A stretch of 64,000 bases of DNA, taken from NCBI GenBank assembly GCA_963815775.1, contig CAWFIB010000006.1:1-64000 (forward strand), in the 5' to 3' direction. The position numbers and the translations under genes are program-made. This stretch comes from CAVVDY01 sp963815775. GTDB taxonomy: Bacteria > Acidobacteriota > Terriglobia > Terriglobales > Acidobacteriaceae. Of the stretch, positions 1 to 8,711 are shown piece after piece. The stretch's first letter is position 1. The number at the start of each line of letters is the position of its first letter. The notes beneath the pieces are model-generated. The model was not told the DNA's origin and did no database searches. It saw only the letters and a list, made by a program, of their open reading frames with translations.

Positions 1-237
1 GGTCTTCTCCGCGTGGAGAGCAGAAAAATACAGAATCGCGCCCAGCTCTGCATCCTTGCTGCCCTGGGATAAGACCGTCAACTGCTTTTCAGCCCGGCCG
101 TAGTCTCCGGCGAAACACAGCAATTCGAACAGGAAGGTGCGCTGCCCCACATCAGTGGGATGATCGCGGAGATAAGCTGTCAGTTGCCTCTCCGCTTCGC
201 GCACCTTTCCTGCATCGAAGAGTTGCTTCGCGTTCAT
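1..237 (-). CDS. ImpE/TagJ-family T6SS accessory protein (N-terminal part, runs off the window)
   Basis: This is the first 79 codons of a protein whose remainder lies beyond the left edge. The start is the ATG at 237-235, with an AGGAGG-like Shine-Dalgarno about 5 bases upstream on the minus strand. The visible part is a TPR-like helical stretch. It begins MNAKQLFDAGKVREAE and contains RTFLFELLCFAGDYGRAEKQL, a pattern typical of the ImpE family (TagJ), a T6SS accessory protein that in some systems binds the sheath subunit TssB. It lies 32 bases downstream of hcp on the same strand and probably belongs to the same operon as hcp, tssC and tssB. Family call from motif and context; function by analogy. 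Confidence 0.8.
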   Translation of the reverse strand, partial: MNAKQLFDAGKVREAERQLTAYLRDHPTDVGQRTFLFELLCFAGDYGRAEKQLTVLSQGSKDAELGAILYFSALHAEKT

Positions 238-269
238 CGTGCCTCCGATTTCGCTTGCTCACCACGGCC

Positions 270-749
270 CTACCAGGGCTTGATCTTCAACAAGTCGAAA
301 CCTTTGTCGATGAATCCCTTTAGCTTTCCACCCTCTTCGGGGTTGTAGCTGATCTTGTACTTCTCGAACGCGAACGAGATGGATTCCATAGGATTCTCGC
401 TCGATCCCGAGTGCTGGATGGAGGTGATCAACGCGTTCTCCATGTGGATCTTGTAATAGTCTTCCTGCTGATCACCCATGGGTTTGTCGTAGATAAGGTC
501 TATGGTCTTGAGAACGTTGCCCGTGACGCAGTCGTCGAACAGCAGGGGTGACGTCTTGTCGACCGCTTTCATGATGGACAGGTCGTTGATGTTGGCCCGT
601 CCGGCCCTCGCTTCCCCCCCGGCCGATCCTGGACCAATCACGTGCGCCATAGAAGCGCCAAAACTAAAAGAAAGCACGTCGATATGGTCCTGCTTGCTGG
701 TGCTGGCGCCCGGACGGCCATCGATCTTCATGTATGCATTAACTGCCAT
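270..749 (-). CDS. hcp: Hcp family T6SS inner-tube protein
   Basis: The 159-residue product has the normal length for Hcp. Hcp forms hexameric rings that stack into the T6SS inner tube, is expelled on contraction and can carry small effectors in its lumen. The N-terminus (MAVNAYMKIDG, then SFSFGAS near residues 28-34) and the later blocks GNVLKTIDLIYDKP and SISFAFEKYKISYNPE match the Hcp1 fold. The start has a GGAG box about 9 bases upstream. It lies downstream of tssC and tssB in a minus-strand operon. The 99-base gap to tssC is larger than the other gaps in the operon and contains a perfect hairpin (813-830), which may set different expression levels. Confidence 0.92.
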   Translation of the reverse strand: MAVNAYMKIDGRPGASTSKQDHIDVLSFSFGASMAHVIGPGSAGGEARAGRANINDLSIMKAVDKTSPLLFDDCVTGNVLKTIDLIYDKPMGDQQEDYYKIHMENALITSIQHSGSSENPMESISFAFEKYKISYNPEEGGKLKGFIDKGFDLLKIKPW

Positions 750-812
750 TGCGATAATCTCCTTTCAGTGCAGAGCTGGAAACCCTCTTTCTACTAATGG
801 CCCGTACTACCA

Positions 813-830
813 GGCGAGCACCGGCTCGCC
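813..830 (-). other. Perfect 7-bp hairpin between tssC and hcp
   Basis: GGCGAGC (813-819) and GCTCGCC (824-830) are perfectly complementary around a 4-base loop. There is no run of T after it on the minus strand, so it is not a classical intrinsic terminator. In an operon where the tube protein is needed in large amounts, such a hairpin could protect the hcp mRNA after processing. That role is inference. Confidence 0.45.
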
Positions 831-848
831 AGCGCCTGCGGGGCGAAC

Positions 849-2336
849 TTATTTGGCGGGCATAGGAAGTTCCGCCACCAACCGCAAAGAAACCGTCAAC
901 TCGTCCAACTGGAAGTGTGGCCGCAAAAACGCCACCGCCCGGTAGCAGCCCGGCTTGCCGGGAATATCCGCAACGTCGATTCGTGCTTCTCGCAGCGGCC
1001 GTTGCGCCTTCGCAGCCGGTGAGGCTGAATCATCCGGCGTTACGTATGTGGTAATCCAGCGATTCAGGAACACCTCAGCTTCCTCGCGCGACATGAAGCT
1101 GCCAATCTTGTCGCGCATCATGGCCTTCAGGTAGTGGGCGAAACGCGAGCACGCCATGATGTAAGGCAGCTGTGCCGAGAGCCGGGCGTTGGCATTGGCG
1201 GAATCGAGGTCGTAGATCTTCGGCTTCTGACAGCTTTGCACACTGAAGAAAGCAGCGTAATCCGTACCTTTGCAGTGCACCAGAGGAACGAATCCCAGGT
1301 CCGCGAGCTCTTTCTCGCGGCGGTCGGTGATTGGCACTTCAGTAGGACACTTCAGCGCCAGGTCGCCTTCGTCGGTGTAGAAGTTGTGGGTTGGCAGGCC
1401 TTCGATTAGTCCTCCACCTTCGACACCGCGCATAGCAACACACATACCGAACTGGGAGAAGGAATTGGTCATGCAAGTGCCCAATGAATAGGCCGCGTTC
1501 ATCCACAGATACTTCGAGTGATCCGTGCCATCCACGTGCTCCTCGTACGCAAACTCGTCGATGGGCTTCGTTTCTTTGCCGTAAGGAAGACGGCCAAGCG
1601 TCCGCGGCAGAGTCAGCGCCACGTAGCGCGAATCTTCCCCCTGGCGGAATGATTTCCATTTTGCATATTCCGTACTGTCAAAGATCTTGGCCAGATCGCG
1701 CGGCGCGTCGAGGGAGGTGAAGCTTTCCAGGTTGAATAGGTCAGAAGCCGCCGCGGAGACAAACGGTGCGTGGGCCTGCGCCGCAATGTGCGATATCCCA
1801 TCCAGCAGCGCCATGTCTTCCGGGTGCTTGCCGAACTCGTAATCCCCAACCAGGGCGCCAAAAGGAGCGCCGCCGAATACGCCGTACTCTTCCTCGTAGA
1901 CTTTCTTGAACAGGGCGCTTTGATCAAACTCTGGGGCTTTCTCGATGTCGCGCAGAAGCTCCTTCTTGGTCACATTCATGACCCGAATCTTCAAACTCAC
2001 ACCGGTTTCGCTATGGTCCATCAAGTGCTTCAAACCGCGCCACGAGCCCTCAAGCTTTTGAAATCCCTCGTAATGAAGAATTTCATTAAGCTGCAGGGAC
2101 AACAGATGATCAATCTGCGCGATACGCGCGTTGATCATCATCTCGGCATCTTTCGCCACGGTCATAGAACCGTCGAGGACTTGGGCGACGAATTCTTTCA
2201 CCAGGTTTTTGCCGCGTTCCCGGGCAACGGGGTCCGCGCCGAACCGTCCCTGTTCCACAATCTGGTCGAGAAGGCCCTTCTCCTCAGTCTGGGTTACTGC
2301 GGCTTCCGCCTGTTTTGCCGCCGCTGGTTCAGGCAT
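849..2336 (-). CDS. tssC: T6SS contractile sheath large subunit TssC
   Basis: The 495-residue protein has the usual TssC (VipB/EvpB/IglB) length. With TssB it builds the cytoplasmic contractile sheath that drives the Hcp tube outwards. Family motifs are visible in order: LEGSWRGLKHLM at about 95-106, GALVGDYEFG at about 160-169, LPRTLGRLPYG at about 243-253 and YLWMNAAYSLG at about 276-286. A C-terminal tail ends in PHFQLDELTVSLRLVAELP, the strand-rich end typical of the family. The ATG start overlaps the end of tssB by 8 bases, which implies translational coupling and matched stoichiometry. Confidence 0.96.
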   Translation of the reverse strand: MPEPAAAKQAEAAVTQTEEKGLLDQIVEQGRFGADPVARERGKNLVKEFVAQVLDGSMTVAKDAEMMINARIAQIDHLLSLQLNEILHYEGFQKLEGSWRGLKHLMDHSETGVSLKIRVMNVTKKELLRDIEKAPEFDQSALFKKVYEEEYGVFGGAPFGALVGDYEFGKHPEDMALLDGISHIAAQAHAPFVSAAASDLFNLESFTSLDAPRDLAKIFDSTEYAKWKSFRQGEDSRYVALTLPRTLGRLPYGKETKPIDEFAYEEHVDGTDHSKYLWMNAAYSLGTCMTNSFSQFGMCVAMRGVEGGGLIEGLPTHNFYTDEGDLALKCPTEVPITDRREKELADLGFVPLVHCKGTDYAAFFSVQSCQKPKIYDLDSANANARLSAQLPYIMACSRFAHYLKAMMRDKIGSFMSREEAEVFLNRWITTYVTPDDSASPAAKAQRPLREARIDVADIPGKPGCYRAVAFLRPHFQLDELTVSLRLVAELPMPAK

Positions 2337-2850
2337 TTGGTTCCTCCTTGGTTCCCATTTCCTGCTTTAACTTTTCGAGTTTCTCGGTCTTCCCGACCGC
2401 ATCAAGGAGCAGGTCCTCGAGTTTGTCATTGCCCTGCAGCGTGCCTCGCAAATCGGCAAGCCGAGTGCGCAAGTCCAACAGCTCTTTCAGGGGCTTGACC
2501 TGCTTGGCCACATTAGCCGGCTCGAAATCGTCCATCTTCCTGAACTTGAGATCGACCTTCAACTTGGGAGCGTCCGGATCGTCGCTGAGCTTGTTCTCCA
2601 CGGCAAAGGACAGGTGGGGCTTCATGCCTTCCAGCACTGAATCGAAATTGTCAGGATTCACCTCGACAAACTTGCGGTCCTTCAGCTTGGGGAGAGGCTG
2701 TTCCGGATTGCCGGTAAAATCGCCAAGCACGCCGACAACAAACGGCAACTCTTTCAATTCAATCGCTCCCCCGATTTCTACGTCATAGGTGATTTGGACC
2801 CTGGGGGGCCGCACTCGATCCAACTTGTGCTGTGCGCTTTGTCTCGCCAT
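2329..2850 (-). CDS. tssB: T6SS contractile sheath small subunit TssB
   Basis: The 173-residue protein matches the TssB (VipA/ImpB) family in length and sequence. It starts MARQSAQHKLDRVRPPRVQ and contains LPFVVGVLGDFTGNP, FVEVNPDNFDSVLEGMKP and LLDLRTRLADLRGTLQGN, the blocks that form the sheath handshake with TssC. It is the first gene of the visible minus-strand T6SS operon (tssB-tssC-hcp-impE). Its promoter should lie in the 394-base region to its right, which it shares back to back with the plus-strand methyltransferase gene. Confidence 0.95.
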   Translation of the reverse strand: MARQSAQHKLDRVRPPRVQITYDVEIGGAIELKELPFVVGVLGDFTGNPEQPLPKLKDRKFVEVNPDNFDSVLEGMKPHLSFAVENKLSDDPDAPKLKVDLKFRKMDDFEPANVAKQVKPLKELLDLRTRLADLRGTLQGNDKLEDLLLDAVGKTEKLEKLKQEMGTKEEPNA

Positions 2851-3244
2851 CGAAGCCCTCTTTTCTTGTTCAAGGAAGAATTGTCAATAGAACTCTGTTT
2901 TCGGCAAGGCACACTACGAAAGCTTAGTATGTCTCGGAACATCCCACACCAAAATGATAGCTGTGGGATCCTGGCAGGGGCAGGATATCACTCCCACCTA
3001 CTATTCGGTGGTGGCTTTTGGTACCACGGTTGTAGTAACAATGTCAAGGGGTTTGAAGGGTTGAGGTACACTGGCGGGACGGTTGTGAACCTCAACTGAG
3101 TGGTTGCGGCCGGACGTCGCTGGCGGTGAGTGGGCTTGTCTGGTTTCAACAATACGCCGAGTGGGTGCAGGATGATGTCACGAGCCGGAGAGGAAGACAC
3201 GCTTTTGACCAGACTTGGGAAACTATTGGTTTTGAAGGGGGACG
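2851..3244. other. Divergent intergenic region between tssB and the methyltransferase gene
   Basis: These 394 bases lie between two diverging genes and should hold both promoters. Short open frames on both strands look non-coding. A GAAGGGGG Shine-Dalgarno ends just before the ATG at 3245. A TTGACC hexamer at about 3205-3210 could be a -35 element for the rightward gene, but no convincing -10 was found. No riboswitch was recognised. Confidence 0.4.
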
Positions 3245-4707
3245 ATGCTCAAGCCGCTTTCCGATTCTGACGCCGAGCGCCTGAGAAAGTTCTTCCTGGA
3301 GCAAGGCTACACCGACGCCAGTCTGCGGCAGACCATCGGCCTGAAGGAGCTGCCTGCCAGTCGCTTGCGCAATTTACCCCGCCTCAAGGACCTGACCCGC
3401 GAGCCGAATGGCATCAACACACTGTTGCGCTGGTTCTGGATCGGGCTGGCACAGCCTGCTCAGGAAGCTCGCAGCCTTGTGCCACCTTGGGTTGTTTCGT
3501 TGGCGCTCGACTGCGGGCTGCTGGAGGAAAAGGATGGCGAGTTGCGTCCCCAAGCCATGCTTTTTCCTATGGATAAGTTCATTTTCGCCGCCGACCATAC
3601 CAGCAAAATCGACCGCGGCGCCTCCGACTTGGTTCTCTGGCCAAATCCCACGAGCCGGTTGCTGTCACGATTCACCGTTCGTCAACATTCTCGTTGCCAC
3701 TCTCGACGTGGGAACTGGCAGCGGCGTTCAGGCCCTGCAGGCGAGTCGATCATAGCGACCGGGTCATGGGCACGGATTTGAATCCGCGCGCCGTCGCGTT
3801 TGCCGCGTTTACTGCCCAGCTAAACGGAATCAAGGGGATCGAGTTCCTCGCCGGGGACGGATTCGCGCCTGTCGTCGGCCGCAAGTTTGACCTCATCGTC
3901 TCCAATCCGCCGTTTTTCATGACTCCGTCGGAGAGGTATCTCTTTTGCGACAACCCGCTTGAGCTCGACCAGCTCTGTCGCAAGCTGGCGCGCGAAGCCT
4001 CCTCGTATCTGTATGAAGGTGGCTACTTCCAAATGCTGTGCGAATGGGCTGGCATCGAGGGGGAGGACTGGCACGAGCGCCTCTCCGATTGGTTCGAGGG
4101 CACAGGCTGCGATGCACTGGTCTTGAAAGGGTATTCGCAGGACCCAGCGGAATACGCCGAGGAGCATATCCGCTCCATGACGCCAGCTTCGGAGACCGAC
4201 TCCCAGTTGTATGACACCTACATGAACTATTACCGGAAGCATAAGGTCGTCGCGATTCATGGGGGAGCGGTGGCCATGCACCGCCGTTCGGGAACCAACT
4301 GGATGTTGATGGAAGAGGTCGAACACACCCCAAAAGATGCATTCGGGGATCTGGTGGCTGACACGTTCGCGCGGCGCGATTTCCTTCTGTCCCATGAAAA
4401 CGATGCCACCCTGCTCTCGGTGAGGCCGAGACTCTCCCCGGACGCACGGCTGGAGCAGGTCTTTCAGCCCGCAGACGGAGGTTGGAAGCTGGAAGGACTG
4501 ACCTTGCGGATGCCTAAGGGCTTGAATCCGATCATGGGGCTGCAGCCCGTCGTTGGAGAATTTCTGTTGGGTTGCGACGGAATGCGGCCGTTGAGCGAGA
4601 TTGTTGCGGAGTTTACCGCTAAGGTGGACGCTCCCCGCGAGCAGGTGCAGCGCGAGTGCTTGGCGGCCATTCGCAAGCTCATCGAACGCGGCTTTCTGCT
4701 CTGTTAG
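3245..4707 (+). pseudogene. Class I SAM-dependent methyltransferase, frameshifted twice
   Basis: The reading frame starts at an ATG with a good Shine-Dalgarno and continues to 3694 (FTVRQHSR). Homologous-looking sequence then runs in the next frame (ATLDVGTGSGVQALQASR, SAM-binding motif I) and, from 3751, in the third frame (HSDRVMGTDLNPRA, then SNPPFF with the catalytic NPPF tetrad) to the stop at 4707. Removing one T near 3695 and one T near 3750 restores a single seamless protein of about 486 residues. NPPF is typical of N6-adenine and N5-glutamine methyltransferases; the substrate is unknown. Neither site is a homopolymer, so real decay is at least as likely as sequencing error. The 3' part has intact coding character, which suggests recent damage. 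Confidence 0.82.
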
Positions 4708-4868
4708 CTGGCTTTGACTAAGCTCTTGCGCATCGGTTTGTGGACTTGGTACGGGCAGGCGAATTGCTAGAAAACTTTGGGCCTTGCGCGTATATTGTCC
4801 CTGACAAGTGTCCCGAAACAGTGGTCTTATTTGAACGGGGAAGACAGCTCGCCGCTGCTGACGAGCGA

Positions 4869-5156
4869 ATGCTCAGAATGAAGAAACTGATCGGCAACCT
4901 TCGCGTGCGGCCCAATCAAGGCTCAGAGTCGCTCGGCGCCCATTATGAGATCGACTTCATGCCCTACAGCGGCAAGCTGAATACGCAAACCGTCCGCGTC
5001 AAAACCTTTGACGACTTGGTTGCCTTCCTTATCGAATTCAGAATGAAGGAAGACGAAGCCACCCGCTGGGCCGGCCAAGCGCGCAACTCTCTCATCCTGA
5101 TTCCCAGCATCGAGCGCACGGAAGAGCAACTGAAGGACAGCGGGTTGGTGGGGTAA
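4869..5156 (+). CDS. Small conserved-looking hypothetical protein
   Basis: The open frame begins at a GTG at 4740, but codon third positions turn GC-rich only from about 4869, where ATG codons (4869, 4878) occur. I therefore place the start there, giving about 95 residues; no Shine-Dalgarno decides between these starts. The sequence (RPNQGSESLGAHYEIDFMPY, then KTFDDLVAFLIEFRM and ILIPSIERTEEQLKDSGLVG) looks globular and soluble, without signal peptide or membrane segment. It follows the damaged methyltransferase on the same strand and precedes the transglycosylase gene. I do not recognise the family. Confidence 0.6.
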   Translation: MLRMKKLIGNLRVRPNQGSESLGAHYEIDFMPYSGKLNTQTVRVKTFDDLVAFLIEFRMKEDEATRWAGQARNSLILIPSIERTEEQLKDSGLVG

Positions 5157-5243
5157 TTTGTTTTTGTCATCGGATCCGAAAGTCAACAGACCACGGCTAC
5201 CCTCAGCTCCGTGGAGCACCCCCAGATCCCTAGTGTCCGTCGC

Positions 5244-5270
5244 TTGACCAGTGCGGGGGATTCTTATAAA
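5244..5270 (+). promoter_or_regulatory. Candidate sigma-70-type promoter
   Basis: TTGACC (5244-5249) and TATAAA (5265-5270) are separated by 15 bases, slightly short of the ideal 17. They lie in the 327-base gap 5157-5483 upstream of the transglycosylase gene, the only gene they could serve. Nothing else was recognised in this gap. Confidence 0.35.
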
Positions 5271-5483
5271 ACCGGATGGGAAGGCCGCGGTCAACAACTT
5301 CGGGCCTTCGACTGGGGCAGACGGGCCCTGTCCTGGGCCCTCGGATCCAGCGCAGAAAAGGTGTGCTGAAATCCATGGGGCGTATAGTGTGGGCATGTTG
5401 AGAGCTAGAATCCAAATTTCGGAAATCTGGCTTTGCGCGCAAGCATGTTGGCAGCCCTGCCAGCCAATGATGAGGAGGCTCGA

Positions 5484-6446
5484 ATGCAAAAAGGGCTTGA
5501 GATTCCCAAACTTAGCGGGAGCGTTGGAGACGGCGCAGCCAACGCTCCGAATGACGTCACGATTGTGCAGAAATTGTTGAATCTGGCGGTCGTAAATGGC
5601 GATTTGCCGGGGTTTGTTAAAGGTCCGGAGGATGGGAAGGTCACCGCGCAGACCGTGAAAATGATCGCTTCCTATCAGGCTCAACATGGGATTTCTAAGC
5701 CGAAAGTACACAACCTTCCGAAAGCCATAGTCGAACCCAAGTCGCGGACGCTCACTTTGCTGGCGAAGAATCCCTTGGTAGATTCGCGTTGGAGTGAATA
5801 CGATGCTGCAATCAAGCAAGAGGTGGATGGCTACAACAAGCGCCTGAAGACCGTCGCGGGCTTCCAAGAATTGGATTGGCGCTGGGTGAAGGCGATGGTG
5901 TGGACTGAAGTGATAGCCGGACCAGACGATGCAGCCTGGAGCAGCAGGCCGATGCAAATCGGAAACCCGGGGGATAAAGGCCTCGAAGTCGTTCAAAAGG
6001 GGCTCGATCACTCCGACCTCGTTGTATCCGCGGAGGTTCGCACCGCGGTAAAGTCTGACGCGACGGGCGCGTTGAACATCCGTGCAGGTGTGGCGTACCT
6101 GTACCATCGTGCAGCGTTCCCGCACTACAAATACTCCGAAATCATCGACAGCTCACAGATCGAGACCTATCAACTAGCAGCAGGCGAGACTCTGAGCGGA
6201 GTGGCTTCCAAAGTCGGCACTACAGTCGATGAGCTCATGCGGCAGAGTGGCCTAGATGCAGCGAAGGCGAGCAAACTCCAGATAGGAGCCACCCTAAAAT
6301 ATCGGAAAGCCCACAAGATCTGGCAGATCACGGGATGGGATGCCTGGAAGGATGCGATCAAAGCCTACAACAGCCCAGGCGACCCCAAGTACGTGGAAAA
6401 GGTGACGAAGGCTTATGAGAAGATCAAATCTTACTGGGCTCAGTAG
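5484..6446 (+). CDS. Lytic transglycosylase-like protein with peptidoglycan-binding and LysM domains; candidate T6SS effector
   Basis: I start at the ATG at 5484 because GAGGAGG lies 5 bases upstream; an open frame extends further left but lacks such a signal. The 320-residue product has a peptidoglycan-binding-like helical region (about 20-75, IVQKLLNLAVVNGDLPGF and KVTAQTVKMIASYQ). An SLT-like catalytic core follows (about 125-215) with a candidate catalytic Glu142 (VWTEVIAG), PMQIGNPGD at about 156-164 and NIRAGVAYL at about 198-206. A LysM repeat lies at about 229-275 (YQLAAGETLSGVASKVGTT). It should cleave or bind cell-wall glycan. It has no signal peptide, as expected for cargo exported by T6SS, and it sits between T6SS genes. 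The next gene starts 13 bases later. Confidence 0.82.
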   Translation: MQKGLEIPKLSGSVGDGAANAPNDVTIVQKLLNLAVVNGDLPGFVKGPEDGKVTAQTVKMIASYQAQHGISKPKVHNLPKAIVEPKSRTLTLLAKNPLVDSRWSEYDAAIKQEVDGYNKRLKTVAGFQELDWRWVKAMVWTEVIAGPDDAAWSSRPMQIGNPGDKGLEVVQKGLDHSDLVVSAEVRTAVKSDATGALNIRAGVAYLYHRAAFPHYKYSEIIDSSQIETYQLAAGETLSGVASKVGTTVDELMRQSGLDAAKASKLQIGATLKYRKAHKIWQITGWDAWKDAIKAYNSPGDPKYVEKVTKAYEKIKSYWAQ

Positions 6447-6459
6447 GGGAGAAGTGGCC

Positions 6460-6969
6460 ATGAAAGCATCGCGCTGTCTTATTTTTCTTTTTGTCTCTCT
6501 CTTTGTCGGTGCGGCGGCATTCCCGCAGTGCACGGTAGACAGGCCGGAGCTGCTAAAGACGCTGCTGAATGCGAAAGTCATTGATGAGGACCGGGTTTTG
6601 GTACATTGCAGTCATACCTGCGATCTCCAGTTCGCGGGGGATACCTATCACGTTCTTGATGTCAGGGAGCTGGTTAAGAACGTCTCTGTTCCCCGAGGTG
6701 TGAACCAGATCGTGGTTCTCGACTCAAACTGGAAGGTGGTGAAGACAATTCCCTATGTAGATCAGCGTCCACTGTTCTGCCGTAACGACCAGATCATCAT
6801 CTTCGGCAAGATGCACATCCCGGACTCGATTGGCGAGCCGGGAAACATCATCGTATTTCGCGGTCCGGATCTGGATGTGGAGTTCCGAAACGTGGACTGG
6901 GTTTCACTACCCACGCTTCGGGAGCAGAAAGGCTCGGAAATGCGGCCTGCGGCCAAGAGCAATAAATAG
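6460..6969 (+). CDS. Secreted protein of unknown family, candidate periplasmic immunity partner
   Basis: The ATG at 6460 follows GGGGAGAAG and lies 13 bases after the stop of the transglycosylase gene, so the two are very likely co-transcribed. The 169-residue protein begins with a clear signal peptide (MKASRCLIFLFVSLFVGAAA), with probable cleavage after AAA. The mature part has several cysteines (QCTVD, HCSHTCDLQF, LFCRNDQ) that could form periplasmic disulfides, and a strand-rich sequence ending in a Lys-rich tail. No enzymatic motif is visible. A periplasmic protein immediately behind a leaderless wall hydrolase in a T6SS locus fits the arrangement of known effector-immunity pairs. The immunity role is inferred only from that. 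Confidence 0.75.
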   Translation: MKASRCLIFLFVSLFVGAAAFPQCTVDRPELLKTLLNAKVIDEDRVLVHCSHTCDLQFAGDTYHVLDVRELVKNVSVPRGVNQIVVLDSNWKVVKTIPYVDQRPLFCRNDQIIIFGKMHIPDSIGEPGNIIVFRGPDLDVEFRNVDWVSLPTLREQKGSEMRPAAKSNK

Positions 6970-7160
6970 CTGTGGCCTCGCCAAATCGCTGCCGGCGAGT
7001 TTGCGGTCGAGAGTCGCTGGCTTCAAAAAGGATCGTACCGTCATGCGGTATGCGCATGGGCATCCGACATGAGTATTTTGTTTTGCATCCGAGAGCTGGG
7101 CATCGGCTGTGAGCCATTGGACTCTCGAAAGCTGAGGTCGGAGATTAACTCGAACCACTC

Positions 7161-8711
7161 TCACTTTGCCCATCCTCCCAGCAGTACTCGTAGCGGCTCT
7201 GCCACCGCCTGGAATCTCACCACCCTCACCGCATCGCTTCCTTTCATCGACACTAGCGGCATCAACCCGGCCTCAAGAATTCTCTCCGCCGCATCCTCCG
7301 TCAATAGCGCTTCCGCGCAAGGCTTCAGTTCACTCTCGCCGTTGTGCTTGTAGACGTGCAGCGGCAGCCCATCGATATTGCTATGCGTGCCGGGCCGCAT
7401 CTCCCAGCCATCTTCGCTGAACGATTGCGCCAGCAGCAGCGCGCAGGCGAAGGCCGGATTACCCCATAAGTAGTCTTCGTGCTCGGGCTCTTCCGGCATC
7501 TCCTCAAAATCGAACGACTCCGTCGGGTCGGTTTCCTTGCCATAGGGAAGTCGCAGCAGGAATCGTGGCAACGCCAAGCCGACCCAGGCCGCCTCGTGTG
7601 ATCGCCGCAGTGCATCCCATGCCTGCGCCGCCTCCGGCTCCATCGCCAACTTCCAGTCGCGTGGATGCGGAGTCTCCGCCAGCGACCTGCAGCCCAGCAA
7701 CAGAGGGCTCGCTGCTGCCAGGAAGGGCGCCCCGGCGGCCTGAGCGATCTTCCCAATGCGGTTGAGCACCTTTAGCTCCTCACGCGTCGATCCAAACGTA
7801 TAGTTGCCGGCGAGCAGCGCCCATGTTTCCGCTCCAGAAGTTCCTACGGTCTTCTCAACCAGCACCCTGTAAGTCTGAGTCTCGCGCAGATCGGGCGAGG
7901 ACAGCAGATCGCGATATAGCTCTTCCTTCGAGGTGTCGATGAGATACAGCTTGAGCTGCGTACTGGTTTCTACGCGCCTCACCAGGAAGTACACGGCCTG
8001 CCATGCCGCCTCCAGCGCCTGAAAGGCCGGGGCATGAAGCAAGGCTCGCATCTGTGCACTGAGCGCGCGGTCGATCATCTCGAGAGCGGCTGTCTGCCGA
8101 GCATCCACGTCCGCCACCAGGTGCGGCTTGGTCACACGTTGCACGAACTTTTGTAGTTGATCAGGACGGCCTGCGCGGCGTTCTCCGCCCGGTGCCTCCG
8201 ATTCCTTTACGATGTCGTCCAACAAACTGCCTGCGCGGTTCGCTGTTATGGCGGCCACAGCTGACTCGGCGGAAGTAGCTGTGTCGCTCCGCGCGGTCGA
8301 CGGTCTTGGTTTTGCGCTCAAGCCTAATGCTTCGGCCGCGGCCGGAAAAGTGGCAGGGTCCTTGAGTTGCTGACGGACCTCGCGCAGTCGGCGAAACAGG
8401 TCCACGGTCTCAAACAGTCGATCCGGATGAAAATCCTCGAGTTCACGGAACCGTAGCACCAATGGCTCCGTTCCTCCCATGGGGAGGCGGATCGTTGGCC
8501 CTATGCGCGAAAGCACCTTGTCGAAATTGTCACGGTCTACCAGAATTGTGCTGCGGCTTTCCATTGGGGCACGTTCATCGTCAGCGTGGTTCGAACCACT
8601 GAAATTGCCGATCAACGCGATGCGAAAAGGTGCTTCTTCTTGCGAGGTTCCGCCCTCTGCGCCGAGACTTTCAGAAATCTCGACTTTGCTACGATCAAAG
8701 GGACGTGCCAT
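7161..8711 (-). CDS. T6SS sheath-like protein fusing TssB-like and TssC-like parts
   Basis: The 516-residue protein reads as two sheath subunits in one chain. Residues about 28-118 resemble TssB (FRIALIGNFSG, VDRDNFDKVLSRIGPTIRL, FRELEDFHPDRLFETVDLF). An Ala/Ser-rich linker spans about 119-160. Residues about 161-516 resemble TssC (AFQALEAAWQAVYFLVRR, ALLAGNYTFG, LPRFLLRLPYG at about 381-391, YLWGNPAF). The canonical tssB and tssC are also present 4 kb away, so this is an additional paralogue rather than the main sheath. It could cap, initiate or regulate sheath assembly. It runs convergent to the candidate immunity gene and divergent from the large kinase. Confidence 0.85.
   Translation of the reverse strand: MARPFDRSKVEISESLGAEGGTSQEEAPFRIALIGNFSGSNHADDERAPMESRSTILVDRDNFDKVLSRIGPTIRLPMGGTEPLVLRFRELEDFHPDRLFETVDLFRRLREVRQQLKDPATFPAAAEALGLSAKPRPSTARSDTATSAESAVAAITANRAGSLLDDIVKESEAPGGERRAGRPDQLQKFVQRVTKPHLVADVDARQTAALEMIDRALSAQMRALLHAPAFQALEAAWQAVYFLVRRVETSTQLKLYLIDTSKEELYRDLLSSPDLRETQTYRVLVEKTVGTSGAETWALLAGNYTFGSTREELKVLNRIGKIAQAAGAPFLAAASPLLLGCRSLAETPHPRDWKLAMEPEAAQAWDALRRSHEAAWVGLALPRFLLRLPYGKETDPTESFDFEEMPEEPEHEDYLWGNPAFACALLLAQSFSEDGWEMRPGTHSNIDGLPLHVYKHNGESELKPCAEALLTEDAAERILEAGLMPLVSMKGSDAVRVVRFQAVAEPLRVLLGGWAK

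Noticed and set aside
2988..3200. A 70-codon minus-strand open frame upstream of tssB
   Set aside because: Pro/Thr-rich chance frame in the divergent promoter region without start signal.
4923..6125. A 400-codon open frame on the minus strand across the transglycosylase gene
   Set aside because: It is antisense to the plus-strand gene with SLT/LysM motifs, has no recognised motif, and arises from GC-rich third positions.
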